NCBI GenBank assembly: GCA_020720565.1
Contig: DYOK01000006.1
Span: 1 to 32,041, forward strand
DNA: 32,041 nucleotides
Origin: Acetofilamentum sp.
GTDB taxonomy: Bacteria > Bacteroidota > Bacteroidia > Bacteroidales > JAFGXI01
Direction: 5' to 3'
Positions within the stretch are counted from its first letter, which is position 1; each line of letters opens with the position of its first letter. Below, one piece after another: positions 18,930-27,186 of this stretch. The position numbers and the translations under genes were made by a program. Under the pieces are notes generated by a model. It made no database searches. It saw only the letters and a program-made list of their open reading frames with translations, and had not been told where the DNA came from.

Positions 18930-19574
18930 ATGATAGCAGTTATTACAGGCGATATAATCGCGTCGAGGCATTTGGTGAACCAAGAAATATGGTTAGCACC
19001 ACTTAAAACGCTATTATCTACATGGGGTGAAAGACCCAAAACATGGAATCTGGATCGTGGTGATTTCTTTCAAATTGAGATTTCTAATCCAGAAGATGCT
19101 CTTATAAAAGCGTTTGAAATAAAGTCGTTAATCAAAAAAGCAACTCCACTCAATAACCACAAGAAAATAAGCACTATAGATGTTCGAATGGCTATTGGAA
19201 TAGGCGATAAAACATATTCTGGCGAAACCATATCGGAGAGTAACGGCCAAGCGTTCATATATTCTGGCGAAAAGTTTGATGTTTTAAAAAAAGAAGGCAT
19301 AACGATCGGCATTAAAACGCCATGGATAAATTTAGATGAAGAAATCAATTTATACCTAAAATTATCTCAAACTTTTATCGATAGTTGGTCGGTTTCATCA
19401 GCCGAATTAGTTAATCTAATCTTAAAAAACGGAAACACAAGCCAAGAAGAAATCGGACAAAAATTAAGTATAAAACAAAATTCTGTAAGCGGCCGATGGA
19501 ATAGATCTCATGCTGAAGAATTATTGGAGGTTGAAAAGATGTTTCGAAAAAAAGTAATGACGATACTCAAGTGA
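18930..19574 (+). CDS. SatD-family protein with C-terminal helix-turn-helix
   Basis: This 214-aa protein resembles the SatD family (PF16264). The N-terminal part carries the family signature AVITGDIIASR and, about 35 residues on, LDRGDFFQIEI; the conserved GD pairs resemble a nucleotide- or metal-binding fold, which is inference. The C-terminal segment (about 156-214, NTSQEEIGQKLSIKQNSVSGRW) is a helix-turn-helix, so the protein probably binds DNA. The ATG sits 6 nt after the 28-bp repeat array, so these sites are a natural candidate target for self-regulation. The stop codon overlaps the GTG start of the next gene by 4 nt (GTGA). The biochemical role of the family is not settled. Confidence 0.8.
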   Translation: MIAVITGDIIASRHLVNQEIWLAPLKTLLSTWGERPKTWNLDRGDFFQIEISNPEDALIKAFEIKSLIKKATPLNNHKKISTIDVRMAIGIGDKTYSGETISESNGQAFIYSGEKFDVLKKEGITIGIKTPWINLDEEINLYLKLSQTFIDSWSVSSAELVNLILKNGNTSQEEIGQKLSIKQNSVSGRWNRSHAEELLEVEKMFRKKVMTILK

Positions 19575-20296
19575 TAATACTCATCAAACTAATATTAGCA
19601 CATTTAATTGGAGATTTTCTTCTACAGCCAAAATCTTGGGTAGAGGACAAAGAAAGAGCCAAAATCAAATCAAACAAATTATACCTGCACACATTAATCC
19701 ATGGGCTATTAATCTTAATATTATTATGGAGTTTTAACAATTGGCTTTTAATGATATCTATAATGCTTAGCCACTATTTTATAGATCTTATAAAAGTATA
19801 TGCCCAAACTAAAAAAAATAATGCAAAATGGTTTTTGATCGATCAAATATTGCATTTTATTAGTATTTTAATTCTTTGTAAATTATTATTAAAGTGTGAT
19901 TTGCAATTGATTACGTTATTTCAAGATGTTACTATATGGATATATTTAGTGGCATTACTATTAATTACCAATGTTTCAAGGATACTTATACAAACCGTCT
20001 TACAAAATTGGGCAAAAGCATTAGAAACAAATAATAACGAAGCCTTAAACGATGCTGGTAAATATATAGGAATATTAGAACGCTTATTTGTCTTCATTTT
20101 TGTAATTACTAACAATTGGGAAGGAATTGGATTTTTATTGGCTGCAAAGTCGGTCTTCCGCTTTGGCGATTTAAAAGAATCAAAAGACCGAAAATTGACA
20201 GAATATGTACTTATTGGGACATTATTAAGTTTTGGACTGGCAATTCTAACGGGCTTAGCAGTGTTAAAATTAATTACAATAGTTAATGCTTTGTAA
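19571..20296 (+). CDS. DUF3307 integral membrane protein
   Basis: This 241-aa protein starts at a GTG that overlaps the satD stop codon by 4 nt, so the two are translationally coupled. It matches DUF3307 (PF11750): LILAHLIGDFLLQPKSWVED at the N-terminus with the conserved HL.GDF..Q pattern, then LYLHTLIHGLL and LSHYFIDLIKVY, which place His and Asp residues close to membrane helices. About six or seven hydrophobic segments span the chain. The conserved His/Asp set could bind metal; no function is established. SatD and DUF3307 genes occur together in other bacteria as well. Confidence 0.85.
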   Translation: MIILIKLILAHLIGDFLLQPKSWVEDKERAKIKSNKLYLHTLIHGLLILILLWSFNNWLLMISIMLSHYFIDLIKVYAQTKKNNAKWFLIDQILHFISILILCKLLLKCDLQLITLFQDVTIWIYLVALLLITNVSRILIQTVLQNWAKALETNNNEALNDAGKYIGILERLFVFIFVITNNWEGIGFLLAAKSVFRFGDLKESKDRKLTEYVLIGTLLSFGLAILTGLAVLKLITIVNAL

Positions 20297-20551
20297 ACAA
20301 TTTCCAAACAACAGAGATCTTTTTAACAAACGTTTAAATGAAATGAAACGAGAGATAAAATGAATATTTATGAACTAAAAACTTGAAACATTCAACGTAT
20401 AACAAATTAACAATAAAACCATTTAAGACATAAGAATCATTAGGAACTTCTGAATTAACACTTAGAACTTTCAACAAATAAACAACTCAATCTACCTAAG
20501 GTAGACGGGCAACTCAACAATCGTCAATCAAAAATCGTAAATTACAAACAG
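20297..20551. other. Low-complexity spacer with a 15-bp palindrome
   Basis: No gene is seen in this AT-rich spacer of short repeated words. TCTACCTAAGGTAGA (20491-20505) is a perfect palindrome around TAA, flanked by TTCAACAAAT and CAACTCAACAA. A closely related arrangement occurs at 30564-30624, also shortly before a gene starting ACAAACAGATG. Confidence 0.6.
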
Positions 20552-21127
20552 ATGAGACTTGTACTGGCATCAAATAACGCACACAAACTGGAGGAAATAC
20601 GTTCTGCCGTAGGTTCGAAACACGAGATTTTAAGTTTAAGCGACATTGGTTTTGTTGGCGAAATACCTGAGACCCACGACACATTGCAAGGCAATGCTTT
20701 CGAAAAAGCCGAATATATTTATAGCCGATTTGGATTAAACTGCTTTGCAGACGATACTGGTCTCGAAATAGAAGTATTGAATGGCGAGCCTGGAGTCTAC
20801 TCGGCACGTTATGCAGGAGAAAAACCAAGTTTCGACGACAACATGAACAAAGTGTTGCTAAAAATGGAAGGCAAAAGTAACCGTAAAGCTGTTTTCCGTA
20901 CTATAATTTCGTGTATTATCGAAGGAAGAGAATATACTTTTGAAGGCAAGTGCCCAGGTCAAATTGTAACCAGTAAGCAAGGTGAAGTAGGTTTTGGTTA
21001 CGATCCTATTTTTCGACCCGATGGATTTGAACAAACCTTTGCTCAAATGTCGATTGAAGTTAAAAATAAAATTTCGCACAGAGGCTTAGCTATGGTGCAA
21101 CTGATTCAATTTTTAAATTCGATTTAA
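20552..21127 (+). CDS. rdgB: XTP/dITP diphosphatase (HAM1/RdgB)
   Basis: This is the house-cleaning pyrophosphatase that removes non-canonical purine nucleoside triphosphates such as dITP and XTP; 191 aa, normal length. Family motifs are LASNNAHKLEEI at the start, DTLQGNAFEKA, FADDTGLEIEVLNGEPGVYS with the catalytic acidic residues, GFGYDPIF, and the closing NKISHRG. It is cytoplasmic. The PqqD-like gene follows after 57 nt with no terminator, so they may share a transcript. Confidence 0.96.
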   Translation: MRLVLASNNAHKLEEIRSAVGSKHEILSLSDIGFVGEIPETHDTLQGNAFEKAEYIYSRFGLNCFADDTGLEIEVLNGEPGVYSARYAGEKPSFDDNMNKVLLKMEGKSNRKAVFRTIISCIIEGREYTFEGKCPGQIVTSKQGEVGFGYDPIFRPDGFEQTFAQMSIEVKNKISHRGLAMVQLIQFLNSI

Positions 21128-21184
21128 GCCACATTTTATTATTTACATCCAACAACATCCACCCAAAACACATCAATTAAAACC

Positions 21185-21475
21185 ATGAATCAAATTCAAT
21201 TAAACGATAGAATAATACCTCGCCAAGATATGATCGAAAGCAAGATTGATGGCGATTTAGTGATGATGAATCTCGAATTAGAACATTATTTTGGTTTAAA
21301 TTCTGTCGGGACAGCTATTTGGGACATGTTGCCTAAACAACCCACTTTTAACAGTTTGATAGAACAATTGATGCTCAAGTTTGAAATTGACCACGATACT
21401 TGTGTGAAAGAAACATCGGATTTTATAACGCTTCTCGAAACTCAAAAGTTAATAAGCATTGAAAAAGCGCATTAA
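21185..21475 (+). CDS. PqqD-like small protein (RRE fold)
   Basis: This 96-aa protein belongs to the PqqD superfamily (PF05402). PqqD-like proteins are RiPP recognition elements that bind leader peptides for modifying enzymes; in lasso-peptide clusters the same fold is the B1 protein. Seen here are a short N-terminal strand region (NDRIIPRQD), the typical DGDLVMMNLELEHYFGLNSVGTAIWDML segment (residues about 19-46) and the C-terminal helices. It overlaps the next gene, a lasso-B2-like protease, by 17 nt, which strongly ties the two. No precursor peptide gene is visible on either side. Confidence 0.85.
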   Translation: MNQIQLNDRIIPRQDMIESKIDGDLVMMNLELEHYFGLNSVGTAIWDMLPKQPTFNSLIEQLMLKFEIDHDTCVKETSDFITLLETQKLISIEKAH

Positions 21476-21881
21476 ATGGAGCCGTTTTTCAAAATGGTCG
21501 AGCATAGAGTACCGATACTGGTTAAAAGGTCTTGGCTTAAGCATATGGTATCTCATAGCTATCAAAATTTTAAGTTTTAAAACCATTGCCCAAAACAAAA
21601 AAAACAGTTCGATAGTTACAAACAGCATCTCTACAGAATTACTCATCAAAACCCTTGGGCGAGTAGAACGAACAGCTCCTTGGCCAGTTACCTGCTTAAG
21701 TATTGCCCTTGTGGCACGCAATTTATTTCGTTCTCAAGGATTAGATTTGACCATACATTTAGGAGTTTCGAAACAAAAAACCGACACTTTAGCAGCACAT
21801 GCTTGGACCATTTCGAACGAACACATTATTACAGGAGGAGGTAATTTGCAAAACTACACAGAACTGTTTACCTTTGAATAA
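21459..21881 (+). CDS. Lasso-peptide B2-like transglutaminase-fold protein
   Basis: This 140-aa protein matches the lasso-peptide biosynthesis B2 family (PF13471), cysteine proteases that remove the leader from a precursor bound by the PqqD-like B1 partner. The start is a TTG at 21459, because the chain contains no internal Met; it overlaps the PqqD-like gene by 17 nt. The catalytic Cys is Cys79 in WPVTCLSIALVAR and the His is His114 in LAAHAWTI. The acidic third residue of the McjB triad is not obvious: the stretch after His reads SNEHIITGGG. A hydrophobic segment (about 24-40) may bind it to the membrane. No asparagine-synthetase-like cyclase or transporter lies next to it. Confidence 0.82.
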   Translation: MKKRIKWSRFSKWSSIEYRYWLKGLGLSIWYLIAIKILSFKTIAQNKKNSSIVTNSISTELLIKTLGRVERTAPWPVTCLSIALVARNLFRSQGLDLTIHLGVSKQKTDTLAAHAWTISNEHIITGGGNLQNYTELFTFE

Positions 21882-21930
21882 CAAAGTTTTAGTTTTTGCT
21901 AATTCACTCGCTTAATCAATCTTTAGGAAC

Positions 21931-22731
21931 ATGTCTGGTAAGAATTTTCGTATTGCTGTAGTATTGCTTCAAATTGGCATAAATACTCATCTGCTGACTG
22001 GTCAGGTTTTATACAACAAAGCACCAGAGAATAAAGGGGTTGACCATTTAAAACAAATTTATCAACTCGACCAACAAATATTAACGAAATATACCGAAAA
22101 AGACACACTTTCTTATCGGAATATCATGTTGGGCACCATAGATGCAGTTGACATAAGTAATCCTTTACGAATTTTAGTTTTTTCGAAAAGTTCAAATTCT
22201 TTGGTCTTTTTAGATAACACCTTGTCGCCAATTGGCGATGTTATTTTACTCGATCAATTAAATGCGTTTGATGTAGCGGCGGTCTGCAATGCCCAAACAA
22301 ACGGCTTTTGGCTATATAATACTCACAAAAGATGCTTAGAGCATTACGATAGCCAACTTAAACTGACCCATCAAAGTGCACAAATTGCGTCCGAACAAGC
22401 ATTTAAATTCTCAGACATGATGCTTCAAAGCCAGAATGGCAATGTGTTCTTGTATCAACCCAATAAAGGAATCTTAAAATTTGACCGATTTGGATTGTAT
22501 CTTAAAACTTATTTTTTAAACAATGTGACCTATTTCGAACCTTTAGAAAAAGGTTTACTAATTGTTCTCGGCCAACAAATTTTGTTTTGGGCCTGGCAAA
22601 ATGCCGATTCTGAGGTTATATTAGAGTCGGAAAGTACAATTACTTGGGCTAGCAGAATCGGAAATCAGGTATGGTATACCGAAGGTAACACCTTAAAAAG
22701 CAAGCTGATAAAAAAAGCTGAACTTGAATAA
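21931..22731 (+). CDS. Exported protein of unknown function, possibly beta-propeller-like
   Basis: The product has 266 aa with an N-terminal signal peptide (FRIAVVLLQIGINTHLLTG|QV). After it come repeated strand-like units such as NPLRILVFSKSSNSLVFLD, NGFWLYNTHKRCLEHYD, GNVFLYQPNKGILKFDRFG and GNQVWYTEGNTLKSKL, which resemble blades of a propeller; this is a pattern judgement only. It lies 49 nt after the B2-like gene on the same strand but shows no link to peptide maturation. Its stop codon lies inside the loop region of the tRNA-His terminator of the opposite strand. Confidence 0.65.
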   Translation: MSGKNFRIAVVLLQIGINTHLLTGQVLYNKAPENKGVDHLKQIYQLDQQILTKYTEKDTLSYRNIMLGTIDAVDISNPLRILVFSKSSNSLVFLDNTLSPIGDVILLDQLNAFDVAAVCNAQTNGFWLYNTHKRCLEHYDSQLKLTHQSAQIASEQAFKFSDMMLQSQNGNVFLYQPNKGILKFDRFGLYLKTYFLNNVTYFEPLEKGLLIVLGQQILFWAWQNADSEVILESESTITWASRIGNQVWYTEGNTLKSKLIKKAELE

Positions 22732-22741
22732 GTCCAGCTTT
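22707..22741 (-). terminator. Intrinsic terminator of tRNA-His
   Basis: In the minus-strand transcript AAAGCTGGACTT (22741-22730) pairs with AAGTTCAGCTTT (22725-22714), 12 bp with one mismatch and a 4-nt loop, followed by a T-run of seven counted from the stem end. It begins 2 nt past the tRNA and lies within the 3' end of the opposite-strand coding region. Confidence 0.8.
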
Positions 22742-22742
22742 G

Positions 22743-22817
22743 GGTGAAAAATGGGGCTCGAACCCACGACCCCCGGAACCACAATCCGGTGCTCTAACCA
22801 ACTGAGCTATTCTCACC
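22743..22817 (-). tRNA. tRNA-His (GTG anticodon)
   Basis: The acceptor stem GTGAGAA/TTTTCAC, anticodon stem CCGGA/TCCGG with loop TTGTGGT and T loop TTCGAGC make a full cloverleaf. The extra 5' G (position -1, base 22817) faces C73 as expected for tRNA-His. No CCA is encoded. Confidence 0.96.
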
Positions 22818-22830
22818 ATTTTTGCGGCTG

Positions 22831-22861
22831 CAAATATAGAAGGATTTATCGACGCTTCAAA
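22831..22861 (-). promoter_or_regulatory. Promoter of tRNA-His
   Basis: On the minus strand TTTG (22861-22858), a 19-nt spacer and TATATTTG (22838-22831) match the Bacteroidota consensus exactly. The start point would lie about 8 nt before the tRNA, so the tRNA is an independent unit with its own promoter and terminator. Confidence 0.8.
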
Positions 22862-22881
22862 ATTTAAACAGAATATTTTTA

Positions 22882-22889
22882 TACATTTG
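22882..22889 (+). promoter_or_regulatory. -7-like element upstream of rlmH
   Basis: TACATTTG matches TAnnTTTG, but no TTG is found at the right distance and the leader to rlmH would be about 135 nt. Support is weak. Confidence 0.3.
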
Positions 22890-23031
22890 TTTCAAGTTTA
22901 AAAATCACTCTAAAATCTGGTTGCATCAGACCAGAATAATGTTTAAAAGTAACGAACTGTATTTTTCGAGAACCAACACTTAACCAAACCGCTTAAGCAT
23001 CATCACCCAAAACGATACAGATCTAAAACAA

Positions 23032-23505
23032 ATGAAAATAAGACTGATACAAATAGGGAAAACCGACGATAAATCGATTCAAGCATTAGTCGATTTGTAT
23101 CATCTGAGAATAAAAAAATATCATCCTTTCGAAAGCCTGATTATTCCCGACATTAAAAATTCGAAAAATCTACAAGCCGAACAACAAAAAAAACTCGAAG
23201 CCGAATTAATACTGAAGCAAATATCGACCACTGACCGCGTGATACTTTTAGACGAGAATGGGCTTACACCCGATTCGGTAGGTTTTGCAAAATTTATCGA
23301 ACAACAAGCTTTGCAATCGGTCAAAACACTTGTTTTTATTATTGGAGGCCCCTATGGTTTCGACCAAAGTGTATACCAACGAGCCAATGAGCGTATTGCT
23401 TTATCTAAAATGACATTTTCGCATCAATTGGTGCGAGTGATTTTTGCAGAGCAATTGTATAGAGCCAATACCATCATCAAAAAAGAGCCTTACCACCATG
23501 TTTAA
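23032..23505 (+). CDS. rlmH: 23S rRNA (pseudouridine1915-N3)-methyltransferase RlmH
   Basis: This is the SPOUT-class enzyme that methylates pseudouridine 1915 in helix 69 of 23S rRNA using S-adenosylmethionine; 157 aa, standard length. Seen are MKIRLIQIGKT at the start, RVILLDENG (about 64-72), the cofactor-knot segment VFIIGGPYGF (about 101-110), and the C-terminal LSKMTFSHQLVRVIFAEQLYRA ending in PYHHV. It overlaps the following histidine-kinase gene by 8 nt. Confidence 0.96.
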   Translation: MKIRLIQIGKTDDKSIQALVDLYHLRIKKYHPFESLIIPDIKNSKNLQAEQQKKLEAELILKQISTTDRVILLDENGLTPDSVGFAKFIEQQALQSVKTLVFIIGGPYGFDQSVYQRANERIALSKMTFSHQLVRVIFAEQLYRANTIIKKEPYHHV

Positions 23506-26500
23506 CTATTTAAAAATATCGGGACTGATTGTAGGTATTATGCTTGGTTTGTTTGTGGCTTCATACCTATCGAACCACCCAATAAATTGGATGTACGAAC
23601 ATCTCGATGTACAGTTGGTACAACAAGAAATTATTGAAAAAACAGAAACTTCGAAACCCTTTGAAGTGCTATTAATTTCGAAAAAGTCTGAATATCATAT
23701 TCGCCAATTGCGTCAAGAAAGTGACTGTATTTATGTGTTGTACGAACATCAAAAATTACTGTATTGGACTAGTAATGAGCTCAATTTCGAAGTGTTACCC
23801 ACCATTAGCACCGACGGATTGTACAATTTAGCCGGTCGGGTTTATTTGGTTTGGATTAAACGAGCCGAAAATAGAATTTTGTATAGTTTGTTACCTCTAA
23901 AAACAAATTTTAGAATCGAAAATGCTTTTCTCAAAAACAAAGCCTTATCGGGTTTAAGTATTCCCGATAATTTCTTACCCACCGCACATGCGGGGTCGCA
24001 AAAAATCACCATTCCCATCAATGGGAAATCGACCCGATTTAGTTTTATTCAAACTTCCGAGAATAAAATTTATCCCTATATTTATTACACGTTAAGCGGC
24101 TTGTACCTGCTATTGGCTGCTCTATTTTTGATTATACTTACTCGATTTGTTTTGTATCAAAACAATTTAAACCATTGGCTCAAGCTACTTATCTGGACCG
24201 TATTGTATCTAATCCTATTTACCTTTGTGCTTAATACAGAACAAATCCCATTCTCAAGTACCTATCCCATATTTAATGCTTTTGATTTTGCCAATCTATA
24301 CATCAGTTCTTTGGGGCAGCTGTTTATTTATGTCATTGGTTTCTTTATATGGGTATTTATCATTTTAAATTTTTGCAAAACATTCTGCATTTTTCCAAGA
24401 TTTTCGTCTTGGTTGATTCACGCTGGTGCAATGCTGTTATTGATTTTATGGAGCATATTTATCGAAAATATTATTCAAAATTCGACCAGTCAATTTGTCA
24501 ACTTTGATTCGGTCATTATGCGATGGCAAGATATTTTGCTTTTAATTTTATTTGGTCTGCCCATACTGTCAATCATCAGAATCCAACAATTTGCCATTAA
24601 TCAACAGAAGATTTTAAAACGAACCGATTGGTATGTGTATTTTGGTTTAATAACAGTTTTTGGGCTGATGCTTTACATTTTTCAAAAACAACTCATGGTT
24701 GTGATTGTGTTGAGTAGTTTAACGGCATTCTTACTTCACATTCATCAAAACCGCCCCAACAACAAAGAAACGTGGCGACTTATCATCATCATGCTGGTAA
24801 GCTTTTTCTTGACCATTCATATTTTGCACATTGCCAACATTAAAGATGCAAAGCAAAGCGATTTGTATCTTGAAAAAAGCAAAAGCGATTACAACCGTCT
24901 GGCCGAATATTTATTGCACGAACTCGATCACAAAATAAGTAGCGACACAGAGCTTTCGCTTTTAATGGAACAGCTTCCTGGTAATGAATCGGATATTTAT
25001 CAATATATTAGGATGCAATACCTGACGGGTTATTGGTCGCAATTTCTGTCAGAGATTACAATATGTGGTTCAAAAGAAATATACGAGTCGCCCAATGACT
25101 TAAGCAGTTGTGATGCTTTTTTTGAGCATAAAACCCAAAACCGCGAAAAACAAATAGAAAAAACACAATTTGTGTCGATTAACGAAGGTGGTGTTTCGCA
25201 TTATTTGGGTCGGTTTGCATATAAAATTAAAAACAATTCGATCGATATCAACCTTTATGTGTTTCTGCAAGCCAACGAGACCCACAAAAGCATGGGCTAT
25301 CCATCGGTTTTGCTTAACCACGAAATTGATTTAAATTATCAATCTGATCGACAGTCGTTTGCCAAATATGTCGATGGTGTTTTGGTAAACCAGCAAGGGG
25401 CCTACAATTACTCGACGCGGTTTAAGTCCAATTCGAAAGACGCCGTTTATGCTTTCGAAGAAAACAATTACGAACATTTGGTCGAGAACGTCGACAAACA
25501 TGTGGTGAATATCGTCAGCAGACCTAAACTCAATTTCTGGGCTTTGGTGGTGGCTTTTTCTTATATCTTTATACTATACACAGCCATTTTCTACAGTATT
25601 GGTTTTGTGATTAAACTCTTTAACTTTAACACAAAAGTCCAAAATACAAGTTTAAAAGATAAGCTAAGATGGTCGTTTATTGGCGTTTTAAGCGTCTCTT
25701 TTGTTTTGACCGCAACGGCCATTCTCTACAAAAGCACCGAAATATCGGAAAACAAAGAGCAACATTTGTTGAACGAAAAAATGCAGTCGATTTTGGTCGA
25801 AATCAAACATAAATTTTCGGAAAATAACACCATCAACACCAATAACGCCAACTATTACAATTACCTGCTTACCAAATTTTCGTATGTGTTTTTTTCCGAC
25901 ATTAATTTGTACGATTTAAACGGTAAAATTTTAGCTTCGTCGAGACCCGAAATCTTCGAAAAAGACCTAATTGGCAATCAAATGCACCCCGAAGCATACG
26001 AGCATATGCACTTTAAAAACGAGTCTGAGTTTTTACATCACGAGCAATTGGGAGAGCAAAATTATTTGTCGGCCTATATTCCCGTTAGAGACTCTAAAAA
26101 CGTGACCGTTGCTTATCTTAATTTGCCATTTTTTGCCAGAAATAACGAAATACAACGCGACATAAAAGATTTGATAACAGCCTTTCTTAACCTTTTTATT
26201 ATTCTGTTTATCATTACAGGTGTGTTTACTGTGTTTATTTCGAGTCGGATTACATCGCCTTTAAGCATCATACAGCAAAAGCTTAAAACTTTTAGTTTAG
26301 ACCAACCCAACGAACCTATTGCCTATCAATCGAAAGACGAAATTGGAGATTTGGTAAAACAATACAACTTAATGGCCGAAGAACTTAATAAAAACATTGC
26401 TCTGTTAGCTCAAAAAGAACGCGAAGGCGCTTGGAAAGAGATGGCCAAGCAAATTGCACATGAGATTAAAAATCCGCTCACACCCATGAAGTTAAGCTTG

Positions 26501-27088
26501 CAACACCTGCAATATATTTGGAATTCTGACAAGCCCGATAAAAACGAAAAAGTGATTAGTACCACCGAATTGGTTATTAAACAAATCGACCGCTTAGCCG
26601 AAATTGCTTCGGCATTTTCCGATTTCTCGAAAATGACCCAATCGAACCGAAAACCAATGGAATTGTGGCCTCTAATCATCGAAACAGCCGAACTATACCA
26701 TAACGAAATCGAAATTATTTTTGATGCTCAACTAAACCAAAAAGCACTGATTCTTGGCGACGAAAAACAAGTATCTCGCGTGTTGCAAAACCTAATTACC
26801 AACGCCATTCAAGCGGCACATCCAGAACGCAAACCCGCATTAACCATTCGACTGATGGCTTTGGAACCCAGTTGGCGGCTTTCGTTATGCGACAATGGAA
26901 TGGGAATCGAGGCCCAAGTGATGGAACATATTTTTGAGCCCAATTTTACGACCAAAACCAGCGGAATGGGGCTTGGCTTGGCTATCGTAAAACAAATAAT
27001 CGACCATCACAATGGAAAAATATATATCGAGTCGATCCCCGAAAAGGGTACTTGTATTACCATAGATTGGCCAATTTTTGAGGGGTAA
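23498..27088 (+). CDS. Large membrane-bound NtrY-like sensor histidine kinase
   Basis: The product has 1196 aa. I chose the ATG at 23498 because an earlier in-frame ATG (23444) lies deep inside rlmH. One membrane helix (about 4-24) precedes a periplasmic part. A cluster of about seven helices follows (about 195-447), then a second extracytoplasmic domain (about 450-675), two helices (678-705, 723-745), a third extracytoplasmic domain (about 745-890) and a last helice pair region to 914. The cytoplasmic part has HAMP (about 914-965), HisKA with the phosphorylated His988 in KQIAHEIKNPLTPMKLSL, and HATPase_c with NLITNAIQAA, DNGMGI and GLGLAIVKQII. HEIKNPLTP is typical of NtrY-type kinases. No response regulator gene lies next to it, and the sensed signal is unknown. 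Confidence 0.88.
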   Translation: MFNYLKISGLIVGIMLGLFVASYLSNHPINWMYEHLDVQLVQQEIIEKTETSKPFEVLLISKKSEYHIRQLRQESDCIYVLYEHQKLLYWTSNELNFEVLPTISTDGLYNLAGRVYLVWIKRAENRILYSLLPLKTNFRIENAFLKNKALSGLSIPDNFLPTAHAGSQKITIPINGKSTRFSFIQTSENKIYPYIYYTLSGLYLLLAALFLIILTRFVLYQNNLNHWLKLLIWTVLYLILFTFVLNTEQIPFSSTYPIFNAFDFANLYISSLGQLFIYVIGFFIWVFIILNFCKTFCIFPRFSSWLIHAGAMLLLILWSIFIENIIQNSTSQFVNFDSVIMRWQDILLLILFGLPILSIIRIQQFAINQQKILKRTDWYVYFGLITVFGLMLYIFQKQLMVVIVLSSLTAFLLHIHQNRPNNKETWRLIIIMLVSFFLTIHILHIANIKDAKQSDLYLEKSKSDYNRLAEYLLHELDHKISSDTELSLLMEQLPGNESDIYQYIRMQYLTGYWSQFLSEITICGSKEIYESPNDLSSCDAFFEHKTQNREKQIEKTQFVSINEGGVSHYLGRFAYKIKNNSIDINLYVFLQANETHKSMGYPSVLLNHEIDLNYQSDRQSFAKYVDGVLVNQQGAYNYSTRFKSNSKDAVYAFEENNYEHLVENVDKHVVNIVSRPKLNFWALVVAFSYIFILYTAIFYSIGFVIKLFNFNTKVQNTSLKDKLRWSFIGVLSVSFVLTATAILYKSTEISENKEQHLLNEKMQSILVEIKHKFSENNTINTNNANYYNYLLTKFSYVFFSDINLYDLNGKILASSRPEIFEKDLIGNQMHPEAYEHMHFKNESEFLHHEQLGEQNYLSAYIPVRDSKNVTVAYLNLPFFARNNEIQRDIKDLITAFLNLFIILFIITGVFTVFISSRITSPLSIIQQKLKTFSLDQPNEPIAYQSKDEIGDLVKQYNLMAEELNKNIALLAQKEREGAWKEMAKQIAHEIKNPLTPMKLSLQHLQYIWNSDKPDKNEKVISTTELVIKQIDRLAEIASAFSDFSKMTQSNRKPMELWPLIIETAELYHNEIEIIFDAQLNQKALILGDEKQVSRVLQNLITNAIQAAHPERKPALTIRLMALEPSWRLSLCDNGMGIEAQVMEHIFEPNFTTKTSGMGLGLAIVKQIIDHHNGKIYIESIPEKGTCITIDWPIFEG

Positions 27089-27147
27089 ATTCATTAATTA
27101 AAACTTTGTGATTATTTATCCTAATGACAAGGCATATGCCCGTAACA

Positions 27148-27178
27148 TTTTGCGTATGTATGTCGTCAAAACGCAAAA
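27148..27178. promoter_or_regulatory. Inverted repeat upstream of the ABC exporter ATPase gene
   Basis: TTTTGCG (27148-27154) and CGCAAAA (27172-27178) are exact inverted copies 17 bases apart, ending 8 nt before the ATG at 27187. It could be an operator for the exporter operon. Seven-base arms are short, so support is modest. Confidence 0.3.
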
Positions 27179-27186
27179 CTTTGAGA

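Noticed and set aside
21128-21184. Possible lasso precursor peptide between rdgB and the PqqD-like gene
   Set aside because: The 57-nt gap holds no start codon followed by a usable frame.
23444-23497. Upstream start for the histidine kinase
   Set aside because: It lies well inside rlmH and adds a polar stretch before the first membrane helix; the ATG at 23498 is the better start.
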